From positions 1-43,058 of the forward strand of contig JAFSWT010000133.1 in the NCBI GenBank assembly GCA_017444395.1: DNA of 43,058 nt, read 5' to 3'. The position numbers and the translations under genes are program-made. This DNA is from Schwartzia sp. (in: firmicutes) (GTDB taxonomy: Bacteria; Bacillota; Negativicutes; Selenomonadales; Selenomonadaceae). Of this stretch, positions 27,555 through 35,470 are shown piece by piece. Below the pieces are notes generated by a model. That model searched no databases, was not told the origin of the DNA, and saw only the letters and a program-made list of their open reading frames with translations. Within the stretch, counting starts at the first letter, position 1. Each line of letters begins with the position of its first letter.

Positions 27555-28355
27555 ATGAATTGGAAGAAATCTTTGAAGATGGCACTGGCCACGGGAACGG
27601 CTGCCTTATCCCTGATGGGACCGGTGGCGTTCGCGGAGGAAGCGGCGGAGACAGCTACGCCCGCAGCAGAAGCTCAGGCGGCGGAAAACAACGGGGCGAC
27701 GGAGATAACGCCGGAGGAAGCTCTGGACTACTATCAGAACAGCGGCTATAAATATACCAGCCAACGCTATGGCTATAGCATCATCTGCCCGCAGAAACCG
27801 AATGTGATTCCCGCCAGCACGATGGACGAGAGCGCCCGCGGCGACGTGCTGATTTTCCAGAACGAGGGTTACGACATCATCAACGCCTGGATTATCCTGG
27901 TGGATGCTTTCGATGAAAAGGAACTGCCAAAGGACATTGGCACCCGTAGTGAGGAAGATCAGAAGAAATTCATCGAGCACATCATGGGCAGTGGCGGCTA
28001 TGAATTCGTGCGCCTGACCGATGTGCAGGGTCAGACGGGCATCTATTGTGTGACCGCCAAGGTCCTCGATATCGATACCAACGGTGACGGCAAGATTGAC
28101 GAGACCGTGACCGCCGACACCCAGATGGTGAAGACCTTCTTCCGGGGACAGTACGGCGGGCGCTTCTCCGTCCAGCTCATCGATAATCCTGAGCTTACCC
28201 AGGCCGGCGTCGCCATCTATCAGCTCGGTATGCTGACATTCCAGGAGTGGCCGTCCCAGGTCACGGAGAACGGTCAGAACCAGGTGAAGCGGGACAGCAA
28301 GCAGCAGGATAACAAGGACAATAAGGATAAGAAAGAAAAAAAGGATAAAAAATGA
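27555..28355 (+). CDS. Secreted protein of unknown function with a calcium-loop-like segment
   Basis: 266 residues from the ATG at 27555 (GGAGG 8 bp upstream). A signal peptide ends at AFA (residue 27). An alanine/glutamate-rich spacer (28-55) leads to a globular domain of about 60-235 with no family I recognise. Residues 172-183 read DIDTNGDGKIDE, like an EF-hand or dockerin calcium loop. The tail (250-266) is almost only K, D, E, N and Q. It is a single-gene unit between pncC and a good terminator. Confidence 0.8.
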   Translation: MNWKKSLKMALATGTAALSLMGPVAFAEEAAETATPAAEAQAAENNGATEITPEEALDYYQNSGYKYTSQRYGYSIICPQKPNVIPASTMDESARGDVLIFQNEGYDIINAWIILVDAFDEKELPKDIGTRSEEDQKKFIEHIMGSGGYEFVRLTDVQGQTGIYCVTAKVLDIDTNGDGKIDETVTADTQMVKTFFRGQYGGRFSVQLIDNPELTQAGVAIYQLGMLTFQEWPSQVTENGQNQVKRDSKQQDNKDNKDKKEKKDKK

Positions 28356-28381
28356 CCGCTGACCGGTCATTGCCTTCGGGG

Positions 28382-28410
28382 GGAGGGAGCGCGGCTCCCT
28401 CCTTTCTTGT
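28382..28410 (+). terminator. Terminator after the secreted protein
   Basis: Perfect 9-bp stem GGAGGGAGC/GCTCCCTCC with GCG loop (28382-28402), then TTTCTT. Confidence 0.85.
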
Positions 28411-28457
28411 GTCCGGAAAAGGTTTTCCCGGGGTGCATCCTGAATCCGATTGGGTGA

Positions 28458-28486
28458 TTTACTTTTTGCCGGTTTTTCTTTATAAT
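28458..28486 (+). promoter_or_regulatory. Promoter of the carbonic anhydrase-ndk-adenosyltransferase operon
   Basis: TTTACT (28458-28463) and TATAAT (28481-28486) are 17 bp apart. The start point would be near 28493, giving a leader of about 22 nt. Confidence 0.78.
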
Positions 28487-28514
28487 ATCATTGACTGCGG
28501 AAGGAGGATTGGCA

Positions 28515-29048
28515 GTGAGTCAAATCTTTTCCTATCGGGGCATGACGCCCAGGATTGCCGGAGATGTGTTCCTGGCGGAGGGGGCCCGCGTCATTGGCGA
28601 CGTCACGCTGGCGGAGGGCGCGAATGTCTGGTTCAATACGGTCGTCCGGGGCGATATCCAGCGTGTCGAGGTCGGGAAGTTCACGAACCTCCAGGATAAC
28701 GTCACGGTCCACGTCATGAGCAGCGAGCCGACGATCATTGGCGACTATGTGACCGTAGGCCACGGCGCGGTCATCCATTGTTCCCGTGTCGGCAACAATA
28801 CGCTGATCGGCATGGGCGCGGTCCTGCTGGGGCACGCGGTCATCGGCGGGAACTGCATTGTCGGCGCCGGCTCGGTGGTCATGCAGCGCAAGAAATACCC
28901 GGACAACGTCCTGATATACGGCAATCCCGCCCGGGTCATTCGCGATCTCCGTGAGGACGAGATCAAGGCACTCCACCAGTCCGCGGTTGACTACTACGAC
29001 ATCGCGCTCAAATATCTCAAAGAAAATGATGTGAAAGGAGTTCAATGA
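28515..29048 (+). CDS. Gamma-carbonic anhydrase-like hexapeptide-repeat protein
   Basis: 177 residues from the GTG at 28515, which has AAGGAGG 7 bp upstream. Left-handed beta-helix made of hexapeptide repeats (AEGARVIGDVTLAEGANVW and on). Metal histidines are in VTVHV, VGHGAVIH. This is the YrdA/PaaY branch; zinc or iron binding is expected, while carbonic anhydrase activity is often not shown. It overlaps ndk by 4 bp. Confidence 0.88.
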   Translation: MSQIFSYRGMTPRIAGDVFLAEGARVIGDVTLAEGANVWFNTVVRGDIQRVEVGKFTNLQDNVTVHVMSSEPTIIGDYVTVGHGAVIHCSRVGNNTLIGMGAVLLGHAVIGGNCIVGAGSVVMQRKKYPDNVLIYGNPARVIRDLREDEIKALHQSAVDYYDIALKYLKENDVKGVQ

Positions 29049-29464
29049 TGGAAAAGACACTGGTACTGATCAAACCGGACGCCTTCAAGGGCAAGCACAC
29101 GGGTGACATCATCCGGATTTACGAGGAGGCGGGGCTCACGCTTCTGGCTATGCGGATGATGAAGATGACGAAAGAGGTCGCCGCCAAGCATTACGTCGAG
29201 CACATCGGCCGGCCTTACTACGAGGAGCTGGAAACCTTCATGATGTCCGGTCCCATCGTCGCCATGGTACTGGCGGGCGACAACGCTATCGCCAAGGTGC
29301 GAGACATCAATGGCAAGACCGATCCGAAGGAAGCGGCGCCGGGTACGATCCGGAAGCTCTACGCGGCCAGCAAGGGCGAGAACGCCGTCCACGCCTCCGA
29401 CAGCCCGGAGAGCGCGGCCCGTGAGATCCGTATCTTCTTCAACGAATCTGAGATTTTTGATTGA
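29045..29464 (+). CDS. ndk: Nucleoside diphosphate kinase
   Basis: 139 residues. Starts TLVLIKPDAFKG; the phosphorylated histidine is in NAVHASDSPESA near residue 115. Balances NTP pools. Two tandem ATGs (29045 and 29048) follow the AAAGGAG site; spacing of 7 favours the second, but the first overlaps the upstream stop. Confidence 0.97.
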   Translation: MMEKTLVLIKPDAFKGKHTGDIIRIYEEAGLTLLAMRMMKMTKEVAAKHYVEHIGRPYYEELETFMMSGPIVAMVLAGDNAIAKVRDINGKTDPKEAAPGTIRKLYAASKGENAVHASDSPESAAREIRIFFNESEIFD

Positions 29465-29475
29465 GGTGAAAAAGC

Positions 29476-29976
29476 ATGGGCGTTTATACGAAGACCGGCG
29501 ACAAAGGGCAGACGAGCCTCTTCACGGGCGAGCGTGTCGATAAGGATTCGCTGCGGGTCGAGACGTACGGCATCGTCGATGAGATGAACTCCGCTCTGGG
29601 CATGGCCCGGGCGTTCTGCCAAAACGAAGAAGTCAAGACGCTGCTCCTGATGTTGCAGAAGGATGTCTCGCTGTTCATGGCCGATCTCGCCAGTCTGGGA
29701 CAGCCGCCGCACATCACGGATATGCACATCAAGGATATCGAGTCGGAGATGGACCGTATCGAGGGCATTGTCGGTCGCCTCGGCTGCTTCCTGATTCCCG
29801 GCGATACCCAGGGCGGTGCCATGCTCGACCTGGCCCGTACCATCGCCCGTCGGGCCGAGCGTCAGATGCTCCGTCTGGCCCGCCAGGAGGAGGTCCATGA
29901 AACCGACCGCCTCTACATCAATCGTTTGTCCGATTACTGCTTCATGCTCATGCGGCTGGAGGAACACAAGGGATAA
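29476..29976 (+). CDS. ATP:cob(I)alamin adenosyltransferase, PduO type
   Basis: 166 residues. Starts GVYTKTGDKGQTSLFTGERV, the ATP-binding signature of the PduO/MMAB family, with LDLARTIARRAER in the helix that carries conserved arginines. It forms adenosylcobalamin. It is last in the operon with ndk and is followed by a terminator. The usual FVLPGG segment reads FLIPGD here. Confidence 0.92.
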   Translation: MGVYTKTGDKGQTSLFTGERVDKDSLRVETYGIVDEMNSALGMARAFCQNEEVKTLLLMLQKDVSLFMADLASLGQPPHITDMHIKDIESEMDRIEGIVGRLGCFLIPGDTQGGAMLDLARTIARRAERQMLRLARQEEVHETDRLYINRLSDYCFMLMRLEEHKG

Positions 29977-30004
29977 GGGGTAAAAAGGTCCCGTAACAAA
30001 AGAC

Positions 30005-30043
30005 AGGAGCCAATCCGGGGAATGCCTTGGACTGGCTCCTTTT
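30005..30043 (+). terminator. Terminator after the adenosyltransferase
   Basis: AGGAGCCA (30005-30012) pairs with TGGCTCCT (30033-30040), with a further TCC/GGA inside, followed by TTTT. The next 125 bp to the following start contain a promoter and no other gene. Confidence 0.82.
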
Positions 30044-30083
30044 CTGTTTGGTATTCATCGTATTCATCGCCGCCAATCTGTGG

Positions 30084-30089
30084 TATAAT
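30084..30089 (+). promoter_or_regulatory. Extended -10 promoter for the MmcQ/YjbR-EVE gene
   Basis: TGGTATAAT (TATAAT at 30084-30089) is a full extended -10; the -35 (TATTCA at 30061-30066) is weak. Start of transcription near 30096. Confidence 0.62.
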
Positions 30090-30168
30090 GGGGGCAGCTG
30101 CCGGGAGGAAAGCGGGACCCGGCGGACACAGCGGCAGGAAGCGGTCGGCGAAGGGAGGAGGACGGTCA

Positions 30169-31275
30169 GTGACTCTGGAAAGCGGACATTTTCTTCGTCG
30201 CCGGCCCGACCCGGCGCGCCTGGAAGCTTATGGATTCCAAAAACGCGACGGCGTTTACCGGCTGACGAAGGAATTCATGGACGGGTTCCGGGCCGAGCTG
30301 ATTGTAAGCCGGGAAGGGGAAGTCAGCGGCCGGGTCCTTGACAGCGAGACAGGGGAGGAGTATCTGCCGCTGCGGGCGGTGGAGGCTTGCGGAGCCTTCG
30401 TGGGCGAAGTCCGGGCGGCTTACGGGGCGTTTCTGGATGAGATTGCCGCCGCCTGCTTTGTGACGGCGCCGTTTCTTTCCCCGCAGGCGGACCGGTTGCA
30501 GGTAGCGCTGGCGGAACGCTTTGGCGACGTACCGGATTTTCCCTTTGAGAAGTGTCCGGGCTACGGCGTTTTCCGCTTTCCGGAGAGTGGCAAATGGTAC
30601 GGGCTCATCATGGCAATTCCCCGGGCCCGGTTGGAAAAAGGGGCACCGGAGGAACCGGTGGAGATCGTGAACCTCAAGATCGCGCCCGAAGACCGGGAGA
30701 AACTGCTGGAAAAGGACGGCATTTACCCTTGCTATCACATGAACCGCGCCCATTGGGTCAGCGTCGCCCTGGACGGCCGCCTGCCCGATGAAGAAATCCT
30801 GGCACTGCTGGCGGCCAGCCGGGCGCTGGTAGCCAAAGGCGCCGGCAGCCGGGCCGGCGAAAGCGGATCGACGGGGCCGGCTTCCTGGATTGTACCTGCG
30901 AATCCCCTGCAATATGATGTGGAAACAGGTTTCTGGGCGAACGGCGGGCGGCTGGACTGGACGCAGACGGCCCGTGTCCGCCCCGGCGATGAGGTCTTTA
31001 TCTATCTGGGGGCGCCGATCTCCTCGGTTCAGTTTGGCTGTGTCGTACTGGCCGCTGATTTGCCCGATCCGGAGCGGCCGGGGAAAAAGCGCATGACCAT
31101 CGAGTGTCGCGCCGTTTTTCCGATTGGCCGGTTCACGATGTCGTGGCTCCGGCGGGGCGGGGTGAAGAGCGTCCGCTCGGCCCGCCATCTGCCGGTGCCG
31201 CTGGCGGAAAAGCTGCGGGCGGCGGCCGCCAAAAGCGGTTGGCAAAAGGCGCCCGGCGGAAGAAAAAGACAATAA
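30169..31275 (+). CDS. MmcQ/YjbR-like protein fused to an EVE/PUA-like domain
   Basis: 368 residues from the GTG at 30169, which has GGGAGGAGG upstream; earlier in-frame ATGs lack sites. Residues about 15-85 resemble the N-terminal part of MmcQ-like proteins. About 105-225 is the YjbR/MmcQ fold (YGVFRFPESGKWYGLIM, NLKIAPED, YPCYHMNRAHWVSVALDG). About 240-345 begins WIVPANPLQYDV and contains GDEVFIYLGAPISSVQFGC, resembling EVE/PUA-like domains that read modified bases. Function unknown; nucleic acid binding is inferred. Confidence 0.78.
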   Translation: MTLESGHFLRRRPDPARLEAYGFQKRDGVYRLTKEFMDGFRAELIVSREGEVSGRVLDSETGEEYLPLRAVEACGAFVGEVRAAYGAFLDEIAAACFVTAPFLSPQADRLQVALAERFGDVPDFPFEKCPGYGVFRFPESGKWYGLIMAIPRARLEKGAPEEPVEIVNLKIAPEDREKLLEKDGIYPCYHMNRAHWVSVALDGRLPDEEILALLAASRALVAKGAGSRAGESGSTGPASWIVPANPLQYDVETGFWANGGRLDWTQTARVRPGDEVFIYLGAPISSVQFGCVVLAADLPDPERPGKKRMTIECRAVFPIGRFTMSWLRRGGVKSVRSARHLPVPLAEKLRAAAAKSGWQKAPGGRKRQ

Positions 31276-31300
31276 AAAACCCCGCCGCAAACGCGACGGG
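31272..31300 (-). terminator. Terminator of rpsT
   Basis: On the minus strand an 8-bp stem (31300-31293 with 31288-31281) with a 4-nt loop is followed by G and six T. It lies right at the 3' end of the convergent EVE-fusion gene and can also serve that gene weakly. Confidence 0.9.
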
Positions 31301-31318
31301 ATTCTGTCATCCTATGAT

Positions 31319-31585
31319 TCACTTCGCCAGGGAATTGACCTTGAGCGCCAGACGCGACTTCTTGCGGGCCGCGTTGTTCTTGTGATAGACGCGGTTGGCC
31401 GCCGCCTGGTCGATGGTCTTGCAGGCAGCCTGCAGGAGGGTCTTCGCCTCGTCGGCGTTGCCCGCCGCGACGGCATCGAGAACCTTGCGGGAAGCCTTCT
31501 TCACGCGCGTCTTTTCCGCGACGTTCTTCGCGTGGCGCTTGGCGTCGGTTTTAACACTCAAAACAGATGATTTGATGTTCGGCAA
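31319..31585 (-). CDS. rpsT: 30S ribosomal protein S20, TTG start
   Basis: 88 residues, exactly family length when started at the TTG at 31585: MPNIKSSVLSVKTDAKRHAK. The AGGGGGTG site lies 6 bp before this TTG; longer frames from upstream starts give a non-conserved leader. It is rich in K, A and R as expected of S20, which binds 16S rRNA. E. coli rpsT also uses UUG, which is tied to autoregulation. The leader holds a 14-bp palindrome (31627-31640). Promoter at 31669-31697, terminator at 31272-31300. Confidence 0.96.
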   Translation of the reverse strand: MPNIKSSVLSVKTDAKRHAKNVAEKTRVKKASRKVLDAVAAGNADEAKTLLQAACKTIDQAAANRVYHKNNAARKKSRLALKVNSLAK

Positions 31586-31668
31586 ATACTTCACCCCCTG
31601 CCAGTAAAATCTGATGAATTGAAGCGCGCCGTATACGGCGTCCGCCCCTTCCATTCAATTACCAAGCC

Positions 31669-31697
31669 ATTATAACATGGCGAAATGGAAAAAGCAA
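31669..31697 (-). promoter_or_regulatory. rpsT promoter
   Basis: On the minus strand an extended -10 TGTTATAAT (TATAAT 31674-31669) lies 17 bp from TTGCTT (31697-31692). Leader about 75 nt, including the perfect palindrome CGCCGTATACGGCG at 31627-31640. Confidence 0.8.
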
Positions 31698-31754
31698 CCT
31701 ATTTTTCCCGACGGTCATCGGAAAGCCGGAAGATATCCAGAGAAAAGAGATTTG

Positions 31755-32318
31755 ATGCGAATGATGGATTTTGTAGCCATTGACTTTGAAACCGCCACCC
31801 GCTGGCCGGACTCCGCCTGCAGCGTCGCATTGGTGGACGTTCGGGACGGCGCGGTGGCAGACTCCTACTATACGCTGATTTGCCCGCCGGGATGCCGGTT
31901 TGACGCAACCAATAGCCGTATCCACGGCATAACATCGGAGATGGTGGCGGGTGAACGCGACTTCGCCGGCGTCTGGCCGGAACTTCAGGCGCGGCTGGCG
32001 GGACGGGTTGTCATCGCCCATAACGCCTCCTTTGACATGAACGTGCTGCGCCACTCGCTCAGGCGGTACCATTTGGCGGCGCCGGCGTTCCGGCAATGCT
32101 GTACGGTGCAGATTGCCCGCCGGGCCTGGCCGGAGCTGCCCAATCACAAACTCAACACCGTCGGGGATTTCCTGCATGTCGATTTCGCGCACCATAACGC
32201 GCTGGAGGACGCCCGGGCCTGCGCCATGATTCCCCTGGCCGCGGCCAGAGAATGTGGTGCGGCCAGCCTGGAGGAACTGACGGGAAAACTCAACGTAACC
32301 ATCAAGCCGTTTGTATGA
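31755..32318 (+). CDS. DnaQ-like 3'-5' exonuclease (DEDDh)
   Basis: 187 residues from the ATG at 31755; starts at 31761 or 31764 are equally possible and no strong ribosome site decides. The three exonuclease motifs are clear: DFVAIDFETAT (D, E), IAHNASFDMNVL (D) and HNALEDARACA (H, D). Domain size matches stand-alone epsilon-like exonucleases, which also resemble the PolC insert. It runs divergently from rpsT and precedes rlmD by 30 bp. Confidence 0.88.
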   Translation: MRMMDFVAIDFETATRWPDSACSVALVDVRDGAVADSYYTLICPPGCRFDATNSRIHGITSEMVAGERDFAGVWPELQARLAGRVVIAHNASFDMNVLRHSLRRYHLAAPAFRQCCTVQIARRAWPELPNHKLNTVGDFLHVDFAHHNALEDARACAMIPLAAARECGAASLEELTGKLNVTIKPFV

Positions 32319-32348
32319 ATCCAGCGTTTCGGGAAAGGGAGGACAATC

Positions 32349-33731
32349 GTGGAAAAGGAATTGCCTGTCCGCGAGGGCGAAATATACGAGCTCACGGTCG
32401 AACGGCTGGGGCTGGGAGGCGAAGGCGTTGCCCGCCGGGAGGGATTTACCGTTTTTGTGCCGGGGGCGCTGCCGGGGGAAAGGGTTCGGGCCCGGATTGT
32501 CAAACGGAAGAAGAGCTACGCCACGGCAGTTGTCGAGGAACAGCTCACGCGGAGCCCGGACCGCGTTTCGCCCCGCTGCCCGCTCTATGAAGCGTGCGGC
32601 GGCTGCCAGCTGCAGCATCTCGCGTATCCGGCGCAGCTTGATGCCAAACGGCAGCAGGTCGCGGACGATTTGATTCACATCGGCCGCTTGCCGGAGGTTC
32701 CGGTCCTTCCAACCCTGGGCGCGGACGATCCCTGGAACTACCGCAACAAGGTCCAGTTCCCGGTGGGCCGGGAGGGCGGCGAAATCATCATTGGCTGCTT
32801 TGCCCGGGGCACGCATACCATCATTGATACCGAAAACTGCCATATCCAGGCGGTGGGCAACAACGACATCGTCAACGCCGTGCGCGACGCGGTGAAGGAG
32901 TTCCGCGTTCCCGTTTACGACGAGGACCGCCATACCGGCGTCCTGCGCCATGTGGTGGGCCGCGCCGGGCAGGACGGCAGCCTGATGATCGTCCTCGTCA
33001 CCGCCGTCCGCGAGCTCCGGCAGGCCAAAGGCATCGTCGCCTTCCTGCGCCGCCGTCTGCCAAAGCTGGTCAGCGTCCAGCAGAATATCCAGACGTATCG
33101 CAACAACGTCATCCTGGGTCGCGAAACCGTGCTGCTCTGGGGGAAAGACACCATCCGTGACCGGATCGGCCCCCTGTCGTTTCGCATCTCACCGCGGTCC
33201 TTTTTCCAGGTCAATACCCGGCAGGCGGAGGTCCTTTACCGGAAAGCGCTGGAATACGCCGGCCTCACGGGGAAGGAAACCGTAATCGACGCCTACTGCG
33301 GCACGGGGACCATCTCGCTCTTCCTGGCCCAGCGGGCGCGAAAGGTCTATGGTATCGAGATCGTCAAGCCGGCCATTCTCGACGCCCGCCGCAACGCCCG
33401 GGAGAACCACGTCAAAAACGCCGAGTTCATCGTCGGCGACGCCACGGCGGTCATGCCGCAGCTCTATCGGAGCGGCATTCGCGCCGATGTCATCGTGACC
33501 GACCCGCCCCGCGCCGGTTGCACGTCGTTGGTGTTGCAGACATTCGCCGCCATGCGCCCCCGGCGTATCGTATACGTCTCCTGTAACCCGGCGACCCTGG
33601 CCCGGGACCTGGCCATCCTCGACGAGCTCGGTTACCGGACCATCGAAGTGCAGCCGGTGGATATGTTCCCCATGACCAGCGCCGTCGAAGTTTGCACGAA
33701 ACTTATCAGGGCGGATGCGGCGGACGGCTAG
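32349..33731 (+). CDS. rlmD: 23S rRNA (uracil-5-)-methyltransferase, RlmD/RlmCD family
   Basis: 460 residues from a GTG with GGGAGGA upstream. An N-terminal TRAM domain (about 5-65) is followed by iron-sulphur cysteines C77, C83, C86 and C164, then the SAM motif DAYCGTGTISL near 315 and the nucleophile in SCNPATLARDL. The C-terminus (VEVCTKLIRADAADG) is normal in length. Its TAG overlaps the recombinase stop in CTAG, so this 3' end is probably the prophage attachment site. Confidence 0.93.
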   Translation: MEKELPVREGEIYELTVERLGLGGEGVARREGFTVFVPGALPGERVRARIVKRKKSYATAVVEEQLTRSPDRVSPRCPLYEACGGCQLQHLAYPAQLDAKRQQVADDLIHIGRLPEVPVLPTLGADDPWNYRNKVQFPVGREGGEIIIGCFARGTHTIIDTENCHIQAVGNNDIVNAVRDAVKEFRVPVYDEDRHTGVLRHVVGRAGQDGSLMIVLVTAVRELRQAKGIVAFLRRRLPKLVSVQQNIQTYRNNVILGRETVLLWGKDTIRDRIGPLSFRISPRSFFQVNTRQAEVLYRKALEYAGLTGKETVIDAYCGTGTISLFLAQRARKVYGIEIVKPAILDARRNARENHVKNAEFIVGDATAVMPQLYRSGIRADVIVTDPPRAGCTSLVLQTFAAMRPRRIVYVSCNPATLARDLAILDELGYRTIEVQPVDMFPMTSAVEVCTKLIRADAADG

Positions 33732-35167
33732 AAATTCCAAGCGATTTCCAGGCGGCCGGAGGCGTGCACGGTGATCTTTTGGATCAGAGAGTGCAAGATC
33801 TTTCTCTGCGTGTCAGGAACCCTGACGGTGGCGAAATCTTTTATGTTGGCGCGGGCTTCTGCCAGTGTCAGCCTGGGCTTTGACAGGGGCGCTGCCAGAT
33901 TCGTCAGCGTGGTTTGGAGCGTTTCCCGCTCGTTCTGGAGCTTCTGCGTTCTCGTGCTGATGTCGTCGAGGGAAATCGTCCCGATTTGGTAGAGGTCAAT
34001 GATGCGCGGAATCTGATGGTCGATTTCGTCAAGGCGCCGTTGTATGGCTTGCCGCTCTTCATCGCGGCGGGCCATTTCCGGTTCGTGACGGGCCGCCTCG
34101 CTGAGGTCGGTGAGGACTCGATTGCTTGCCGATGTCATCGCCTTTATCTCGCCCGTGATGCGGCGGTCTATTTTTTCCACGGGGAAGGCCGGGCTCATGC
34201 AGAGCGGGTCAATGACGCGCCGCTTGTTCGTCTTTGCCCGGCTATAGCAGTAATAGTATGGATAATACCGGCGATTCGTACCGTGTCCACTGTAGTTCCC
34301 TTTCGTCGTGTACATCGCGCCGCAATTCCCGCAGTATAGGAGCCCCGTCAGCAGGTGATGCTGGCGGAAAGGCGGCTCCTTGCTGGCGCTGATGCGGGAG
34401 CGGTCAGCGAGGAGCAGCCCGGCTCGGGAGAAGGCTTCCTGGTCGATGATGGGATCATGCTGCCCCTGGTACTGACGCCCCTCCCATTGGATACGGCCGA
34501 CATAGAGCGGCGTAGACAGGATAGAGCGGATCAGCGTCGGATTCAGCGGGCGCCCGTACTTTTTCGAGAGCGCGGTCACGATATGATGGATTGCCGTACC
34601 GCTCAGGAATTCATCGTAAACTTCCCGCACAACGACGGCCTCCACCGGATTGACGACCAGGCGCCCGTCAGTGTAATCGTATCCGAAAGGCTTCCAGCCG
34701 CCGCCGTGCCAGAGGCCGGATTTCGCCCTCTCGACGCGTCCCATTGCCGTCCGCTCTTTTATCTGCTCCCGCTCAAGCTGGGCGAAGACGGACAGGATCC
34801 CGATCATGGCCCGGCCAAACGGCGACGCCGTATCGAAGTTCTCCAGCATCGAGACGAATGCGACGCCGTTCTTGAGAAAGATGTCCTCGATGATGTGCAA
34901 AGTGTCTTTCTGCGACCGGGAAAGCCGGTCCAACTTGTAAACGAGAACGCAATCAATGCTCCCGCCCTGGATGCAGCCGAAAAGGCGCTGGAGGGCCGGA
35001 CGCTCCATATTCGATCCGGAAAAGCCCGGGTCCATGAAAACGCCGGTGATTACCCAGCCCTTTGCCTTGCAGTAAGCTGTCAGGCGATCCTCCTGGGCCT
35101 CGATCGAGTATCCCTCGATGGCCTGCTCCTGCGTGGATACGCGGATGTACAGCGCTGTCCGGTTCAT
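33728..35167 (-). CDS. Large serine recombinase (phage integrase)
   Basis: 479 residues from the ATG at 35167, which has GGAGGTGATACC directly before it. The resolvase domain starts TALYIRVSTQEQ with the catalytic serine S11, then YKLDRLSRSQKDT. A recombinase domain, a zinc ribbon (LLYCGNCGAMY, later cysteines in YYYCYS and LCMSP) and a long coiled coil (about 350-430) follow. This is the layout of phage integrases that cut attP/attB with a two-base crossover. Its stop overlaps that of rlmD. Confidence 0.95.
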   Translation of the reverse strand: MNRTALYIRVSTQEQAIEGYSIEAQEDRLTAYCKAKGWVITGVFMDPGFSGSNMERPALQRLFGCIQGGSIDCVLVYKLDRLSRSQKDTLHIIEDIFLKNGVAFVSMLENFDTASPFGRAMIGILSVFAQLEREQIKERTAMGRVERAKSGLWHGGGWKPFGYDYTDGRLVVNPVEAVVVREVYDEFLSGTAIHHIVTALSKKYGRPLNPTLIRSILSTPLYVGRIQWEGRQYQGQHDPIIDQEAFSRAGLLLADRSRISASKEPPFRQHHLLTGLLYCGNCGAMYTTKGNYSGHGTNRRYYPYYYCYSRAKTNKRRVIDPLCMSPAFPVEKIDRRITGEIKAMTSASNRVLTDLSEAARHEPEMARRDEERQAIQRRLDEIDHQIPRIIDLYQIGTISLDDISTRTQKLQNERETLQTTLTNLAAPLSKPRLTLAEARANIKDFATVRVPDTQRKILHSLIQKITVHASGRLEIAWNF

Positions 35168-35179
35168 GGTATCACCTCC

Positions 35180-35204
35180 GCCGCCCCTCGGGGCGGCTTT
35201 TTTT
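35180..35204 (+). terminator. Plus-directed terminator in the recombinase leader
   Basis: GCCGCCCC/GGGGCGGC hairpin (35180-35197) followed by seven T on the plus strand. It faces against the recombinase mRNA, in whose leader the same hairpin sits just before the ribosome site. It could stop antisense transcription or mask the site. Confidence 0.65.
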
Positions 35205-35268
35205 ATTTGCCGGTAACTTGCGCCCGACATAAATATCGGACGCAAAAGTCAGTACTGACGCGGTTTTT

Positions 35269-35337
35269 TTATTTGCTGGTCAATGCCGGCGGTAACGGCG
35301 GAAGGTTGTTGTATGCCAAATCGTTTCTGTGTTCCAT
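35269..35337 (-). CDS. Possible 22-residue leader peptide upstream of the recombinase
   Basis: An ATG at 35337 with GGAGG 6 bp upstream opens a 22-codon frame, rich in proline and asparagine at the centre (NNLPPLPPALTSK at the end). It lies between the recombinase promoter and gene. Palindromes follow it: GTCAGTACTGAC (35248-35259) and a CGCCCGA/TCGGACG hairpin (35221-35243). Too short to be sure it is translated. Confidence 0.4.
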   Translation of the reverse strand: MEHRNDLAYNNLPPLPPALTSK

Positions 35338-35357
35338 GTTATGCCTCCGTTTTATCG

Positions 35358-35438
35358 ATAGAGTGATTATTTGTAAAAATTTCACCCTATTGATAGTATA
35401 GAGTGATTTCGTAAAGGTATCAATCGGATAGAGTGATT
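35358..35438 (-). promoter_or_regulatory. Recombinase promoter with repeated operators
   Basis: On the minus strand TTGATA (35423-35418) and TATACT (35400-35395) are 17 bp apart. The 11-mer ATAGAGTGATT occurs at 35358, 35398 and 35428, offsets of 40 and 30 bp, and an inverted near-copy (TTCACCCTAT) is at 35381-35390. Copies overlap the -10 and flank the -35, so a repressor binding them would shut the promoter. Confidence 0.72.
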
Positions 35439-35470
35439 TTTGGACGAATTTTCATCCTGTTAAATTTCCG

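Noticed and set aside
34355-35401. Plus-strand open frame opposite the recombinase
   Set aside because: Shadow of the recombinase coding region; passes through the recombinase promoter and operators.
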